The notes beneath the pieces are model-generated. The model had not been told where the DNA came from. It was given only the letters and a program-made list of their open reading frames with translations, and did no database searches. A stretch of 64,000 bases of DNA from Cristatella mucedo (Eukaryota; Bryozoa; Phylactolaemata; Cristatellidae). Location: positions 2,127,501-2,191,500 of the forward strand of contig WPIO01000053.1 in the NCBI GenBank assembly GCA_009760855.2. The letters run 5' to 3'. The translations under genes were made by a program, and so were the position numbers. Positions 1 through 64,000 of the stretch are shown here, piece after piece (position 1 is the stretch's first letter; the number at the start of each line of letters is the position of its first letter).

Positions 1-199
1 CCAGTGTGCTTTATTTCGACAGTGAAGGACCATGTCTTGTTGGTCCATGGAGTTGAACAGGGGGGTGGGGCGGCTGCGGCTAAAGGCCTTGGCAGTCGAA
101 TTTGATTCTGGCAGATGGATGTGTGGCAGCAGACCGCAGCCGGGCACCACCTTGGCCGTCACCACCGGAGACACGTGTCCTTCATTCCTTCCGCTGTAG

Positions 200-35751
<35,552 letters not shown>

Positions 35752-38279
35752 GCACGTGACTTCCTCTATTCTCGACTTCCTCGCAGGCATGCAACAGCTG
35801 GCACGTCGAAGCGGGGCTGGCGAGAGCTAAGCCGGGCCAGGCCTCCCTCCCTCCCTCCGGGGGGGGGGGGGGGGCCTGCTGTGCGAGCGGCTGCTTCTCG
35901 CCTGTGCCCACCCCACCCCCTGTTGTTATCTCACTTGTGCTCACTCACTCCGTGTTGTGGAAAGCTGCCAGATCTTTTTGGAGGTTTCCCTTTCTGGAGC
36001 CTTGTAGAATTGTGGGATCTTCTCGAAACTTCTAAGGTTTAAGGAAAGTCTCTCCAACCTATCCCATTGCCTCCTTGGCTGCCTTTAGAACCACCTTTTA
36101 AGTTATTGTTTAATTACCGCAGAAGTAGTTCTTTTAATTCCCTTTGACCTTTTTAGACAGACACTGGACATGCCAAAAAGTCATGCGCCGAGTGCCTGCA
36201 CACCTGCAGTAACTGTTAAGCAAGTGTGCACAAATAGTGCATCTTGATCTTGCACTCTGTACCTTGTACCCCCTTTGACCTTGCACTCGTGCTGCTGTAG
36301 GGTCTTCTGTGAGGAGGGATATGACTGTCCAAGCTGAGGGCGATGAAGTGAGGGATCGCGTTTGAGCGGTTTCCGGTTCCCTATCGATCGGGCATGAATC
36401 GACCAGGAAGCAGAGGCACCTATGTCGAGCCGCTCTCCTCTGCTCGGCTCTCATCGTACATTCGGTGGCTGCCGGACGAGATGGGTTCGGGTCTTTGCTC
36501 TGATTGGTTGGATGCTCGTTTGGTGCCTCGACTTGGAGCATATCTCGTGGCACTCGTGTGTGGACCGCGCGCGCTCCTCCAGGTGCGCTGCCGCAGAGCT
36601 CGGCCTCGACGGCAGTCGAGCTGCTGACACGAACGGTGCTGCACAGACCGTCATCGCTGGACACAGTCCGCAAAGAGTCACGATTCGACGAGTTTTTGTG
36701 TTTGCACGCTGGGCTGCACTGTGTGCTTCGGCCAGGACTGAAGGCACGCCGACCCGGCAGCCAGGCTGCCAGACGATCAGCAGCTGCTCCCCAATGAACA
36801 CGACTGCGATCGCTATAATCAGGTGCTTTAAGGACCCGGATCACCGAGATGACTCGGAGTCGCGAGCGTTTATGCTGCTGCTGCTGCTGCTGCTGCTGGT
36901 TGCTGCTGCCTCTAAAAAGTGCAGCGCCAAGAATTGGCCACCACCGAAGCTCCCAGCAGAGGTGTCTTTTTTGGCAGCACTACACACAGCAAACCGATGC
37001 TTTGCCTGCTCAAAATTTTACTCGGGTATAAGTGCCGGCGACAGGCCGCCGCTGTAGCCTGCCGCCCGTAGGCCTAAACATCTATTGACCCTATGCCCCC
37101 AGCTTCCTCTATCGGTGGGCGGAGGAGGACTGGAGCCTGCCCCTCCTGCTGCCTGCCTGCTGGAAAGAGTGGCTGCTGCTGCTGCGGTGGCTGCTCCACT
37201 GCAGTGCAGCTACCGTGCGAAGCATGTACACTGCCTATGGCTTTTTGCTAAAGCTGTTACGATATTACAGGCTTTCAAACACGAGTGACATGCTTTGTTT
37301 TTGGATGTGAGTGCTCGTACTGCCAGGCCACGTGGAACTGGCAGCCATTGTTGCTGCTCATAGTGAGTGAGTGCATCTACCGTTTCCAGCTTAAACCTCA
37401 CCGTCGATGTTGTCATCGTTTGGTCTGTATCAAGTTCCCTTTCGGAACACGACTTTGTTGTTGACTTTTCTGAACAGGTGCTCATTGGGGAAACAATTTG
37501 TCTGCAAAGCGTTTCCCAGGCTGAAGCTATTTTGCAGCAGCCTAACAGGTATGTTCATTCATTAGTGATTTAACAGCTCCAGTAAGAGTACTATGTGTTG
37601 TTCACGGTGTGTGGTAGGTGCTCGCATGCGTGTGCATGGTTGTTGCTTCTGGATTTCCACGTCTAAGTTGTTGCAGTCAAAATAAGCTACAAGCCACAAT
37701 GAATTGACAACGTCGTCGCTCAGTAATCTAGCAGCTGCAGTAAGAGCACCGCTGGTACAGATGGCTATCGCATTCTGAGCGGCGAGCTCTGTGCGACAGC
37801 AGGATGCATGAAAGGAATGACGTTTCATGTTCGAATTGTCTAGTGATTAGATGATCCCCCCTCCGACTATTACCGTCAATATATAACAATTCTTCCTCAA
37901 TAATTGCAAGACCGTGCGATTTCAATATGTGTTCACGGTGCATGGTAAATATGTGTGTGTGTGTGTGTTCACGTTGTTGCTTCCGAATTTCCATGTCTAG
38001 GTTGCTGCAGTCAAGATAGCTTAGCAGCCAGTAAAAACTTTGGAATTCAATGGTTTTACCGATCGGCTGTTGCCTTTATATAATGGGCCAACTACTCGAT
38101 CGTCGTATGACCTTACACACAGATGCTTTGATGATGGGACATGGTTAGTGTAGTAGTGAAACGCTTGCTTGTATTATCCGGAGCTGGATTACTGCTGCTA
38201 AGATCAGCAGTTCTTAGATTAGGATGATGACGCACATTTATCAAAATCAATTGCAACTTAAGTATTTTATATTTGGTAT

Positions 38280-39540
38280 ATTTGGTACGTGTATGTACAA
38301 CCCTTCTCAAAAGTCTTTTTCCACCACTACAAATGCACGGATTGGTCAGACGGAGTCGAAGATCCAAGCAAAGCCACGGGATCCATTAAACCTTGACCGC
38401 AGCTGTCAAAGTGGAATAGCCGTTTGTCGCTCGCCGTTAGTGCCGTGTGTGTTAAAAAACTTCAAAAACACGAGGTTACTATGGATTTGGAGCATGGCAT
38501 TTTCAAGAACTTACAAGAGGTCGCCACTCGACTGTACCACGAAAGAACTACTGCAGGCCTTGCATGAAATGGACCTTAGCAGCCGACTCGGGGCGTGGAT
38601 TCTTAAAATCAACCATACAACGGTGAGCTACAATATTGATGAGTTTAAAACGCAACCATTATGGCTAGTTGACGACGCTCGGGTCATCCAAAGAAGATGA
38701 CCTGCTGAAGGACTTTCTCCTGAAGATGCTGGCTCATTAGCAACAGAAGGCAGCTCTACAGGAGCTTCCTCAGTCGCTGGCGACCTATACTGGCACGGTT
38801 ATAAGCATAGAAATAGTGCGCCAGACGATTGCTACGCACAGCGTATCGAGAAGGGTTGCCAAAGGCAAGCCATTGGCTACCGAGCGACACGTAGACCCCC
38901 TCAGATTGGCCCCGAACTATGCCCACTAGCCTGCAGTTAAATGTTATGGAATAAGGATTCAAAATTCACATTTTCCGATAACAGCAAGTTCGTAATTCCG
39001 CAAAATGATGAGATGCACCACCCTGACTGTCTCCAGCCAATACTGAAATTACGTAGTGACATGGTTTGGGATGGCTTCTTCACCTCCTGTGTCGGAATTC
39101 TGCACGGTATTAACCACCTGATGGACCTGCCCGTTTACGTCGATCAGGTAAAACATGCTAGGATCCTAATTGCTAGTGCTAATTTTTGGGAGCGATTATA
39201 TTTTGCAGCAGGACGGTGACCCAGGGCACACTGCATAAGGTTCTTAACAGTTTTTTGCTAAAGCAGCCGTCAAGAGTCACGAGTTGGCCGAGTCTGTCGC
39301 CTGACCTTAATTCTATAGAGGATCTTCTGATTGGGTCAGAATGATGTCTGAGGTCCGATTCTATACCTGCTACGACTCGGGATGAGCTGCTTAGCCGGCT
39401 GCAGTGCTACTGGGGTTCTATTACCTCAGAGACAATTCAAGAGGTCAATGGAGTCCTAGCCGTAGCAGTGTGTAGGAGAGATTATTTAAAACTCTGGAGG
39501 ACCGAGCTCCTGTGAAAAGATTTGCGCCCTAAATGACATC
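38280..39540 (+). pseudogene. Tc1/mariner-type transposase relic
   Basis: Three frames together outline a Tc1-like transposase. LWNKDSKFTFSDNSKF (from 38944) corresponds to the SDESKF catalytic block, but NKDS replaces the usual SDES, so the first catalytic Asp seems lost. HPDCLQPILK and MVWDGFFTSCVGIL (around 39020-39105) follow. After a frameshift near 39210, QQDGDPGHTA holds the second Asp, and SLSPDLNSIEDL (about 39292-39327) holds the third acidic residue. A stop follows GHTA. Terminal inverted repeats were not found. It cannot encode an active enzyme as it stands. Confidence 0.75.
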
Positions 39541-40375
39541 GTTATATACAACTGACTTTAAATATGCGTTCAGTATATAGTGAACAGAAATTAAATATGT
39601 ATCTCTTCGTATATATCTAGCAACAGCCAGGTCTGCTCATTTCTTGACTGTCTGGAGAATTTTGCTTTGGTCCAGGACGGTCAGGATGCGGACCGATTAA
39701 CGTACAGCATTAAACAAAGAGCGAGAAGCTGGCAAGCTGGCGAAGGAGCCATCTTATAGGCTACAAGCGGAAAGGATCGAGCCTAAGAATGGACACCAAG
39801 AGTTGGGTCCAAGATAATAGCAACTAAGCACGAGTTCAAGAGTTCAGATGGGAGAGGATAAAAGGAAGATGAATCAGCTAGAGCTCAAGGCGGAAGCATC
39901 AGTAGCTTAAGCGAGGGACTCGAAGTTTCGAGAGTACGAGAGTTTGAACCTGCGGTGACGAACAGCTAAGTGTAACTTGGACTGCTCAGTTGTGCTCCAC
40001 CGGCTGCTCAGTTAGCCGCTCGTATCTGGTGCTGTGGCGGTCGGCTTTCGGGGTCGGAACCGTCGCTAGCGACCGCAGGCATACGGTAGGCTTACTATCC
40101 TCGGGCTTTGCGAGTTCGCTCCGTGGTAACTCCGCCAGACCGGCCGCGTAAAGCGCTTGCGCCGGCGCGAAACCGCTACTAAGCGACCCACAATAAACTG
40201 TCGCTTTCGACGCCCAGTTGTGGCCGCGTGTACTTTGACCGCTATATAGCGCTGCTTTGCTTGGTCCACCAGTAAAGCACCGACTGAGAGGGGCACTAAC
40301 GCTTTCACGGCGACACTATAGCTGGAGAGTGACCCTGGAGGCGTGTCTACTGGCGAGCGAACCCAATGGGGTAGG

Positions 40376-40422
40376 TCCGTCGGGGGTCAATCCGTAGGGG
40401 GTTAATCCGTAGGGGGTCAATC
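40376..40422. repeat. Three short tandem units (CCGTAGGGGGTCAAT)
   Basis: Three imperfect copies of a 15-17-base unit, with TCAATC/TTAATC endings. Confidence 0.8.
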
Positions 40423-40519
40423 ACTTTTCATTCTTGTCGGAGCTAGAAAAAAAGCTGCTACAGCGGCGAGATCAGCTTGCAAATTTAGGAGATGTCTATA
40501 TTGCACAGTCGCTAAGGAG

Positions 40520-40695
40520 GTTTTAATAAAAATAGTACACTTGATATAGCGCCCTCGGAGAACTCAATCTCTGTCTAGGGAATTTACATTTGCTGCAAAG
40601 GAAACGCGATCGAATGGTGATTGGTAGGTAGCATGGTCAATGACAAGCTTAACGTGGTTAGGGGTACACGTGCACCTAAATGCTGTGCTAAATAT
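40520..40695 (-). mobile_element. LINE-B 3' end fragment
   Basis: Stem-loop complement (GCGCCCTCGGAGAACTCAATC), TTTACATTTGCTGCAAAGG, GGGGTACACGTGC: LINE-B 3' untranslated region, decayed. Confidence 0.65.
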
Positions 40696-40999
40696 TCAAT
40701 AGATGCGTTTCTAGTTTCTTTGTAAATATGGTTAAGTTGGGATGACGTGGCGCAGGTTCTTCAAGATGGATCTCAGGAGGCGCTTCGTTCATTCAAAATT
40801 GAATCGCGACCTTATTTCTTAGTAAATCAAAGAGGCTTAGAATGTTTCTGACGAGGCACGATATGAAAGCGCAGATCCTGACTCAGTGCCGCCTTACGCC
40901 CGCCTCGAGATCGCATCAGGGCCACGCCCACCGCTGCCGCCGAGCCCGGCAGTCCGCCAAGCCAGGAAAGCGCGAAAACGGCATGGCCTCCCTTTCCAT

Positions 41000-41262
41000 T
41001 TCCGGCTCCATTTCCGGCTTCATTTCCGGCTCCATTCCAGGCTCCATGCCAGGCTCAATTTCCGGCTCCATTTCCGGCTCCATTCCAGGCTCCATTCCAG
41101 GCTCCATTCCAGGCTCCATTCCAGGCTCCATTCCAGGCTCCATTCTAGGCTCCATTTTAGGCTTCATTTCCGGCTCCATTCCAGGCTCCATTCCAGGCTC
41201 CATTTTAGGCTCCATTTTAGGCTTCATTTCCGGCTCTATTCCAGGCTCCATTTCCGGCCTTA
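41000..41262. repeat. Minisatellite of 12-bp units (GGCTCCATTCCA)
   Basis: About twenty 12-bp units with variants ending TTCCA, TTCCG, TCTAG and TTTAG. Because 12 is a multiple of three the array is open in several frames (Gly-Ser-Ile-Pro on +, Met-Glu-Pro on -), producing spurious ORFs. Confidence 0.92.
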
Positions 41263-41384
41263 TTCAGGCTCCTGCCGCAAGTTGTCATTTAATTGCCGCC
41301 GCCGCCGCAAGCGGGTCGTCGAGCGTGGGCTACGACGGATACTTCGCCCATAGGCTAGATATACGTTGCCCATAGGCCCATAGA

Positions 41385-41455
41385 CTCTCCTGCGTAACAC
41401 CCACATGGTCTTTATGACTTTGTGGAGTTACAGACGGAAATACATTACATAGGCT
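41385..41455 (+). mobile_element. LINE-A 3' terminus only
   Basis: CTCCTGCGTAACACCCACAT through GACGGAAATACATTACAT, the last 70 bases of LINE-A without coding sequence. Confidence 0.8.
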
Positions 41456-41636
41456 GTTTCGCAGGGATGCACAGCAATGGACAGCTACTTCCAGTTTGCC
41501 CAAAACGTTTTGCAAACTTGAACTTGATATGAAATTTGAAATAACTATAAGAGCTGAAATCGCCAGTTCGCAGAGGGACTAAAGAATCTTTCCTAGGCAA
41601 TTTCGAAGTGAAGGCCTCACTAGTCACGAGCCTGGT

Positions 41637-41818
41637 GAGCCGTGATGGCACACTTGGTTAGGCGGCTGCTTTTCACGACCTCGGTCCCGAGGTCGTTGAT
41701 TCGAATTCTGCTGTAATAGGTGATTCTTTATCGCCGGTGCAAGCGGTGATGATAGCCGCAAAGGCTCTTTCGTCGCTATACAAAAGAGGCTGTTAAATCA
41801 GCTAGCATTTATTTATTT
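41637..41818 (+). mobile_element. SINE-A copy, near full length
   Basis: GAGCCGTGATGGCACACTTGG at the head, CCTCGGTCCCGAGGTCG, B box TGATTCGAATTCTG, tail AGCCGCAAAGGCTCTTTCGT then CGCTATACAAAAGAGGCTGT and TTATTTATT. Confidence 0.85.
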
Positions 41819-41934
41819 TCTTTAAGGCCTCCTACTAGTGCCACACCTTAAAGACGAGTTTTAGCCCAAATAGAGAAATCCTGGCTACGACCGCGGAAGC
41901 AATCTTTCGTACCGAGTCCCTCCAGCAGTTAGTC

Positions 41935-42058
41935 ATGTTGTTTATCAAGCATGATACCACTCACCATTCGTTCGTGTTTTCTTTACAGCAAATGTAAAGA
42001 GCCTAGAAAGAGATTGAGTTCTCTGAAGGAGCTTAAGCAAGTATATTACTATTGTTAG
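41935..42058 (+). mobile_element. LINE-B 3' tail
   Basis: TTTATCAAGCATGATACCAC, CAGCAAATGTAAAGAGCCTA and GAGATTGAGTTCTCTG, the LINE-B terminus. Confidence 0.75.
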
Positions 42059-42079
42059 TCATCAATAGTGGCAGTAATG

Positions 42080-42195
42080 TAATAATAATAATATATTTTT
42101 CAGCTAGCGTCTTAAGAAAATTAATCTCTTTCCTGGCACTTTACATTTGCTGTAAAAGATGCATAATCAAACGGTTAGTGGTAAAATGTCAACAA
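42080..42195 (-). mobile_element. LINE-B 3' tail
   Basis: AATAATAATATATTTTTCAG, AAAATTAATCTCTTTCCTGG, TTTACATTTGCTGTAAAAG: decayed complement of the LINE-B terminus. Confidence 0.6.
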
Positions 42196-42654
42196 GCATG
42201 TTGCCCACCAAGTAAGAGGACGTACTTTATTTCAAATTTTCCAGATTTAATTTCGATTGCGTGTACCAGAAATCGTTTATTTCTTAAATTAGCTTACTTT
42301 GGCATTCAGTTTGATATCTCACCCTAGCCCTCATGCACATAACCTCTTACCTTGCTGGATCGATTCTTTCCAGACTCGCTAATGTTGCGGATGAATTACC
42401 ACGGTAGCTAATGTACTGTAGACGATTTTTGTCCTCTATATGTGCTATCTACGTTCTCTCCCAGATGCCTATGGTTAGGGCAGACATCAGGCTTGCTAAG
42501 ACTATTTAGGATAAGCGTAGAAAATATTATAAATCAAGATAACTAAAACAGCAGGGCTGGTAAACGTGCGCTAAGAGTATTGCGATCCAGCAAACTTCAA
42601 AGCAACTGACTGAGATGGGTGAGAGTAGTGCGAAGTCATTGCTTTTACCTCCAG

Positions 42655-43415
42655 ATAATAAAAATGTTAATAATGCACTTGCTTAAGCTCCTTCTGAGAA
42701 CTCAATCTCTCTCTAGGCGCTTTATATTTGCTGCAAAGTGAAATGCAATTGAATGGTAAGTAAAATCATGCTTGAAAAGCAAACAAAATGAATAACATGG
42801 TAAGGGGTGACTTGCATAGGGTCAGCATGCAAATGTGGTTAGTGGCAGAATGCACAGTGTCAGCACGCATAAGCACATCAAGGACGAATCAATATGGCCC
42901 ACTAAATGCTGTCCCAAATAGGTGTGTATTCAAGTTCTTTTTAAATGTGGTGAAGTCAGGGGATGTTCTGACGCAAGTCGGGAGGGAGTTCCAGGCTTTG
43001 AGAGCATACGAACTAAATGCACGGTCTCCAAAGGATTTGAGGGTTGTACGGGGTATTTGTAGACTGTTGGATTCCGAAAAGCAGGTGGTACGATGCTTGG
43101 CCTGGTGGGGGAGTATATCTGAGAGATAGGCTGGAGCCATAGAATGAAGGGACCTAAAAGTGAGCGACAAAACCTTGAAGTCAATCCGTTGCTTGACTGG
43201 TAGCCAGTGCAGGTCGGCGAGAAGTGGTGTAATGTGGCAACTGCGACGCTCACGACAGACAAGCCTAGCTGCGGAGTTTTGCACCAGCTGCAATTGCCTG
43301 ATTGCACATGCCGGTAGGCCAGTAAGCAGTGAGTTGCAGTAGTCGAGACGGGATGTCACGAATGCATAGACCAACTTGGACGTGGTATCTTTATCTAAAC
43401 AAGCCCGAATTTTAG
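42655..43415 (-). mobile_element. LINE-B copy with C-terminal reverse-transcriptase region
   Basis: On the minus strand, 43374-42889 encodes 161 residues: SRLDYCNSLLTGLPACAIRQ, NSAARLVCRERRSCHITPLL, ADLHWLPVKQRIDFKVLSLT, and ALKAWNSLPTCVR. This is the conserved region after the polymerase core in CR1/L2-type elements. The stem-loop tail and (TAA)n lie at 42655-42720. The frame is open over this stretch, but the element is truncated at 43415. Confidence 0.85.
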
Positions 43416-43438
43416 ATTAATCGAGACTGACAAGAGCG

Positions 43439-43457
43439 TGACGTCAGTGTGACGTCA
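43439..43457. promoter_or_regulatory. Two CRE-like palindromes (TGACGTCA)
   Basis: Perfect TGACGTCA at 43439-43446 and again at 43450-43457, within a short tandem duplication, about 1 kb upstream of the KIF6 start codon. TGACGTCA is the cAMP-response element bound by CREB/ATF proteins. Function here is unproven. Confidence 0.4.
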
Positions 43458-43544
43458 GTGTGACTATACGAAGGTTACGATTGGGCCGAACTTATCGTAA
43501 ACCAGATTTACTGAAATTTATCTCCGCCAGTAACTCCACAAATA

Positions 43545-43730
43545 ATAATAATAATTTGTTATAGCGCCAGCAGAGAACTCAATCTCTTTCTAGGCACTTT
43601 ACATTTGCTGCAATGGAAGCACAATCGAATGATTAATGGTAGCATGCTCAATAAACAATAATAATAACATGGTTAGGAGTGACATGCACAGGGTCAGCAT
43701 GCATGCAAGTACGGTTAGTGGCAGCATGCC
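43545..43730 (-). mobile_element. LINE-B 3' end fragment
   Basis: AATAATAATAATTTGTTATAG, stem-loop complement, and GGAGTGACATGCACAGGGTC. Confidence 0.75.
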
Positions 43731-43734
43731 AAGC

Positions 43735-43970
43735 CACAAAAACTACGTAGGTGTTACGGAGAAGAGTTTTGTATAGCGAACTAAAAGCCTAAGCAGCTTT
43801 CAGTACGATTTGGTAGCTAACAGACTTATCTCACGTAACAAAGAGAAAGTGAGAAGCATAGCTGAGTCAGGAAAGCAGTTGAGGTAGTGAGTAGCACAGA
43901 AGTAGCAGTTCAGGATGGTTGGAAAGGATGTGCCACAGTCAGCAGCAGGAGAGTAAATGTCGTTGATTAA
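43735..43970 (-). mobile_element. LINE-A 3' fragment
   Basis: Complement of the LINE-A terminus and C-terminal codons: TAGGTGTTACGGAGAAGAGT, AAAGAGAAAGTGAGAAGCAT, GTGCCACAGTCAGCAGCAGG. It ends about 470 bases before the KIF6 start. Confidence 0.75.
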
Positions 43971-44437
43971 GAAAATATTGCATAGGTAAGACTAGCGTGC
44001 CAATATTAAGCGTCTTTGGCACTTTTGAAAATCTCTTTAAATGCGGAGTCGCTACCAGATTCAAGGTGGCAAAAATTCCAAGTGGGCTCCAAAGTAGAGA
44101 CCTGGCGGCGTAGCGGTCCAGCTGGGTCGCTAGGTTACAATGAAACCACTGACGCCGGAAAGATACACTCGCCATTACGGTTGCCCCACATGCAAGCAGC
44201 TCCTTAACCACTACGGGTGTGTCACTCTGCAGACGATTAGAAGCGACAATCAAAACGCCGGCGGTTTTTCGAAATCTTTGCTGCAGGCCATCGGATAGCG
44301 AGAGTCGCGCTCTCGGGACGTCGCTCGGATTTCTAGGGGCGGGTGGGGTACTCTAGCTCGTCCCCCACGCTCGTACATCGATCGTCGGGTGTGCGTCGTT
44401 CCTCGAGTCGTCGGCCGAAGAGTCCGGCGTAAGGCAA

Positions 44438-64000
<19,563 letters not shown>

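Larger units (their letters stand above)
35752..44437. other. Intergenic region between robo and KIF6
   Basis: About 8.7 kb. 35859-35874 is a poly-G run and 36870-36900 a CTG run. 36000-38200 shows no gene I recognise. The rest is mobile-element debris: Tc1/mariner (38280-39540), LINE-B pieces, a minisatellite (41000-41262), SINE-A (41637-41818) and LINE-A pieces. 39540-40510 is unassigned apart from a short tandem repeat (40376-40422). Presumably the robo 3' UTR and the KIF6 promoter lie here, but I cannot place them; an AATAAA at 40192 is far from the robo stop. Confidence 0.65.

Noticed and set aside
36134-36844. 236-codon minus-strand frame and overlapping 211-codon plus frame
   Set aside because: They overlap each other on opposite strands, show no homology and include a CTG-repeat poly-Leu run that mimics a signal peptide.
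41000-41262. CRISPR-like direct repeat array
   Set aside because: Units are contiguous 12-mers with no unique spacers, in an animal genome; it is a minisatellite.
44134-44146. X-box-like (RFX) site GTTACAATGAAAC upstream of KIF6
   Set aside because: It lacks one base and several consensus positions of the RFX motif; tempting for a ciliary gene, but not supported.

Overview
This window is nuclear DNA of an animal, most likely an invertebrate. It has GC-rich protein-coding exons with GT-AG introns, two families of tRNA-derived SINEs, many 5'-truncated CR1/L2-like non-LTR retrotransposon copies, DNA-transposon remnants and very long dinucleotide microsatellites. I cannot name the species or phylum from sequence alone; the domain architecture fits a bilaterian. 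Everything below is read by eye: exon borders come from splice motifs plus reading-phase bookkeeping, not from transcripts.

Layout. (1) 200-35751, + strand: the 3' part of a roundabout (Robo) axon-guidance receptor gene, 15 exons, about 1350 residues in the window. It covers Ig3, Ig4, Ig5, three fibronectin III domains, one transmembrane helix and a long cytoplasmic tail with recognisable CC1 (YATT) and CC2 (LPPPP) motifs. Ig1, Ig2 and the signal peptide must lie to the left. All intron phases fit; only the 32.2-32.9 kb junction is uncertain (possible GC-AG intron). (2) 35752-44437: an intergenic region made mostly of transposon debris (a Tc1/mariner relic, CR1-like fragments, SINEs, a 12-mer minisatellite). 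(3) 44438 to beyond 64000, + strand: the 5' part of a KIF6-type kinesin gene, 12 exons. It holds the whole motor domain (intact P-loop, switch I and switch II), the neck coil and the start of the stalk; it continues off the right edge.

The repeats form two apparent LINE/SINE partnerships. SINE-B ends in the same stem-loop tail as LINE-B, and SINE-A carries a tail core matching the 3' region of LINE-A. A short hAT-type MITE at 12370-12553, with an 8-bp target duplication, closely resembles the SPIN/Charlie-like elements known for jumping between distant animals. The two host genes have no obvious shared function: Robo receives Slit guidance cues at the cell surface, and KIF6 is a microtubule motor linked to motile cilia. 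They are simply neighbours in tandem orientation. I saw no bacterial-type operon, CRISPR array, rRNA or convincing functional tRNA gene.
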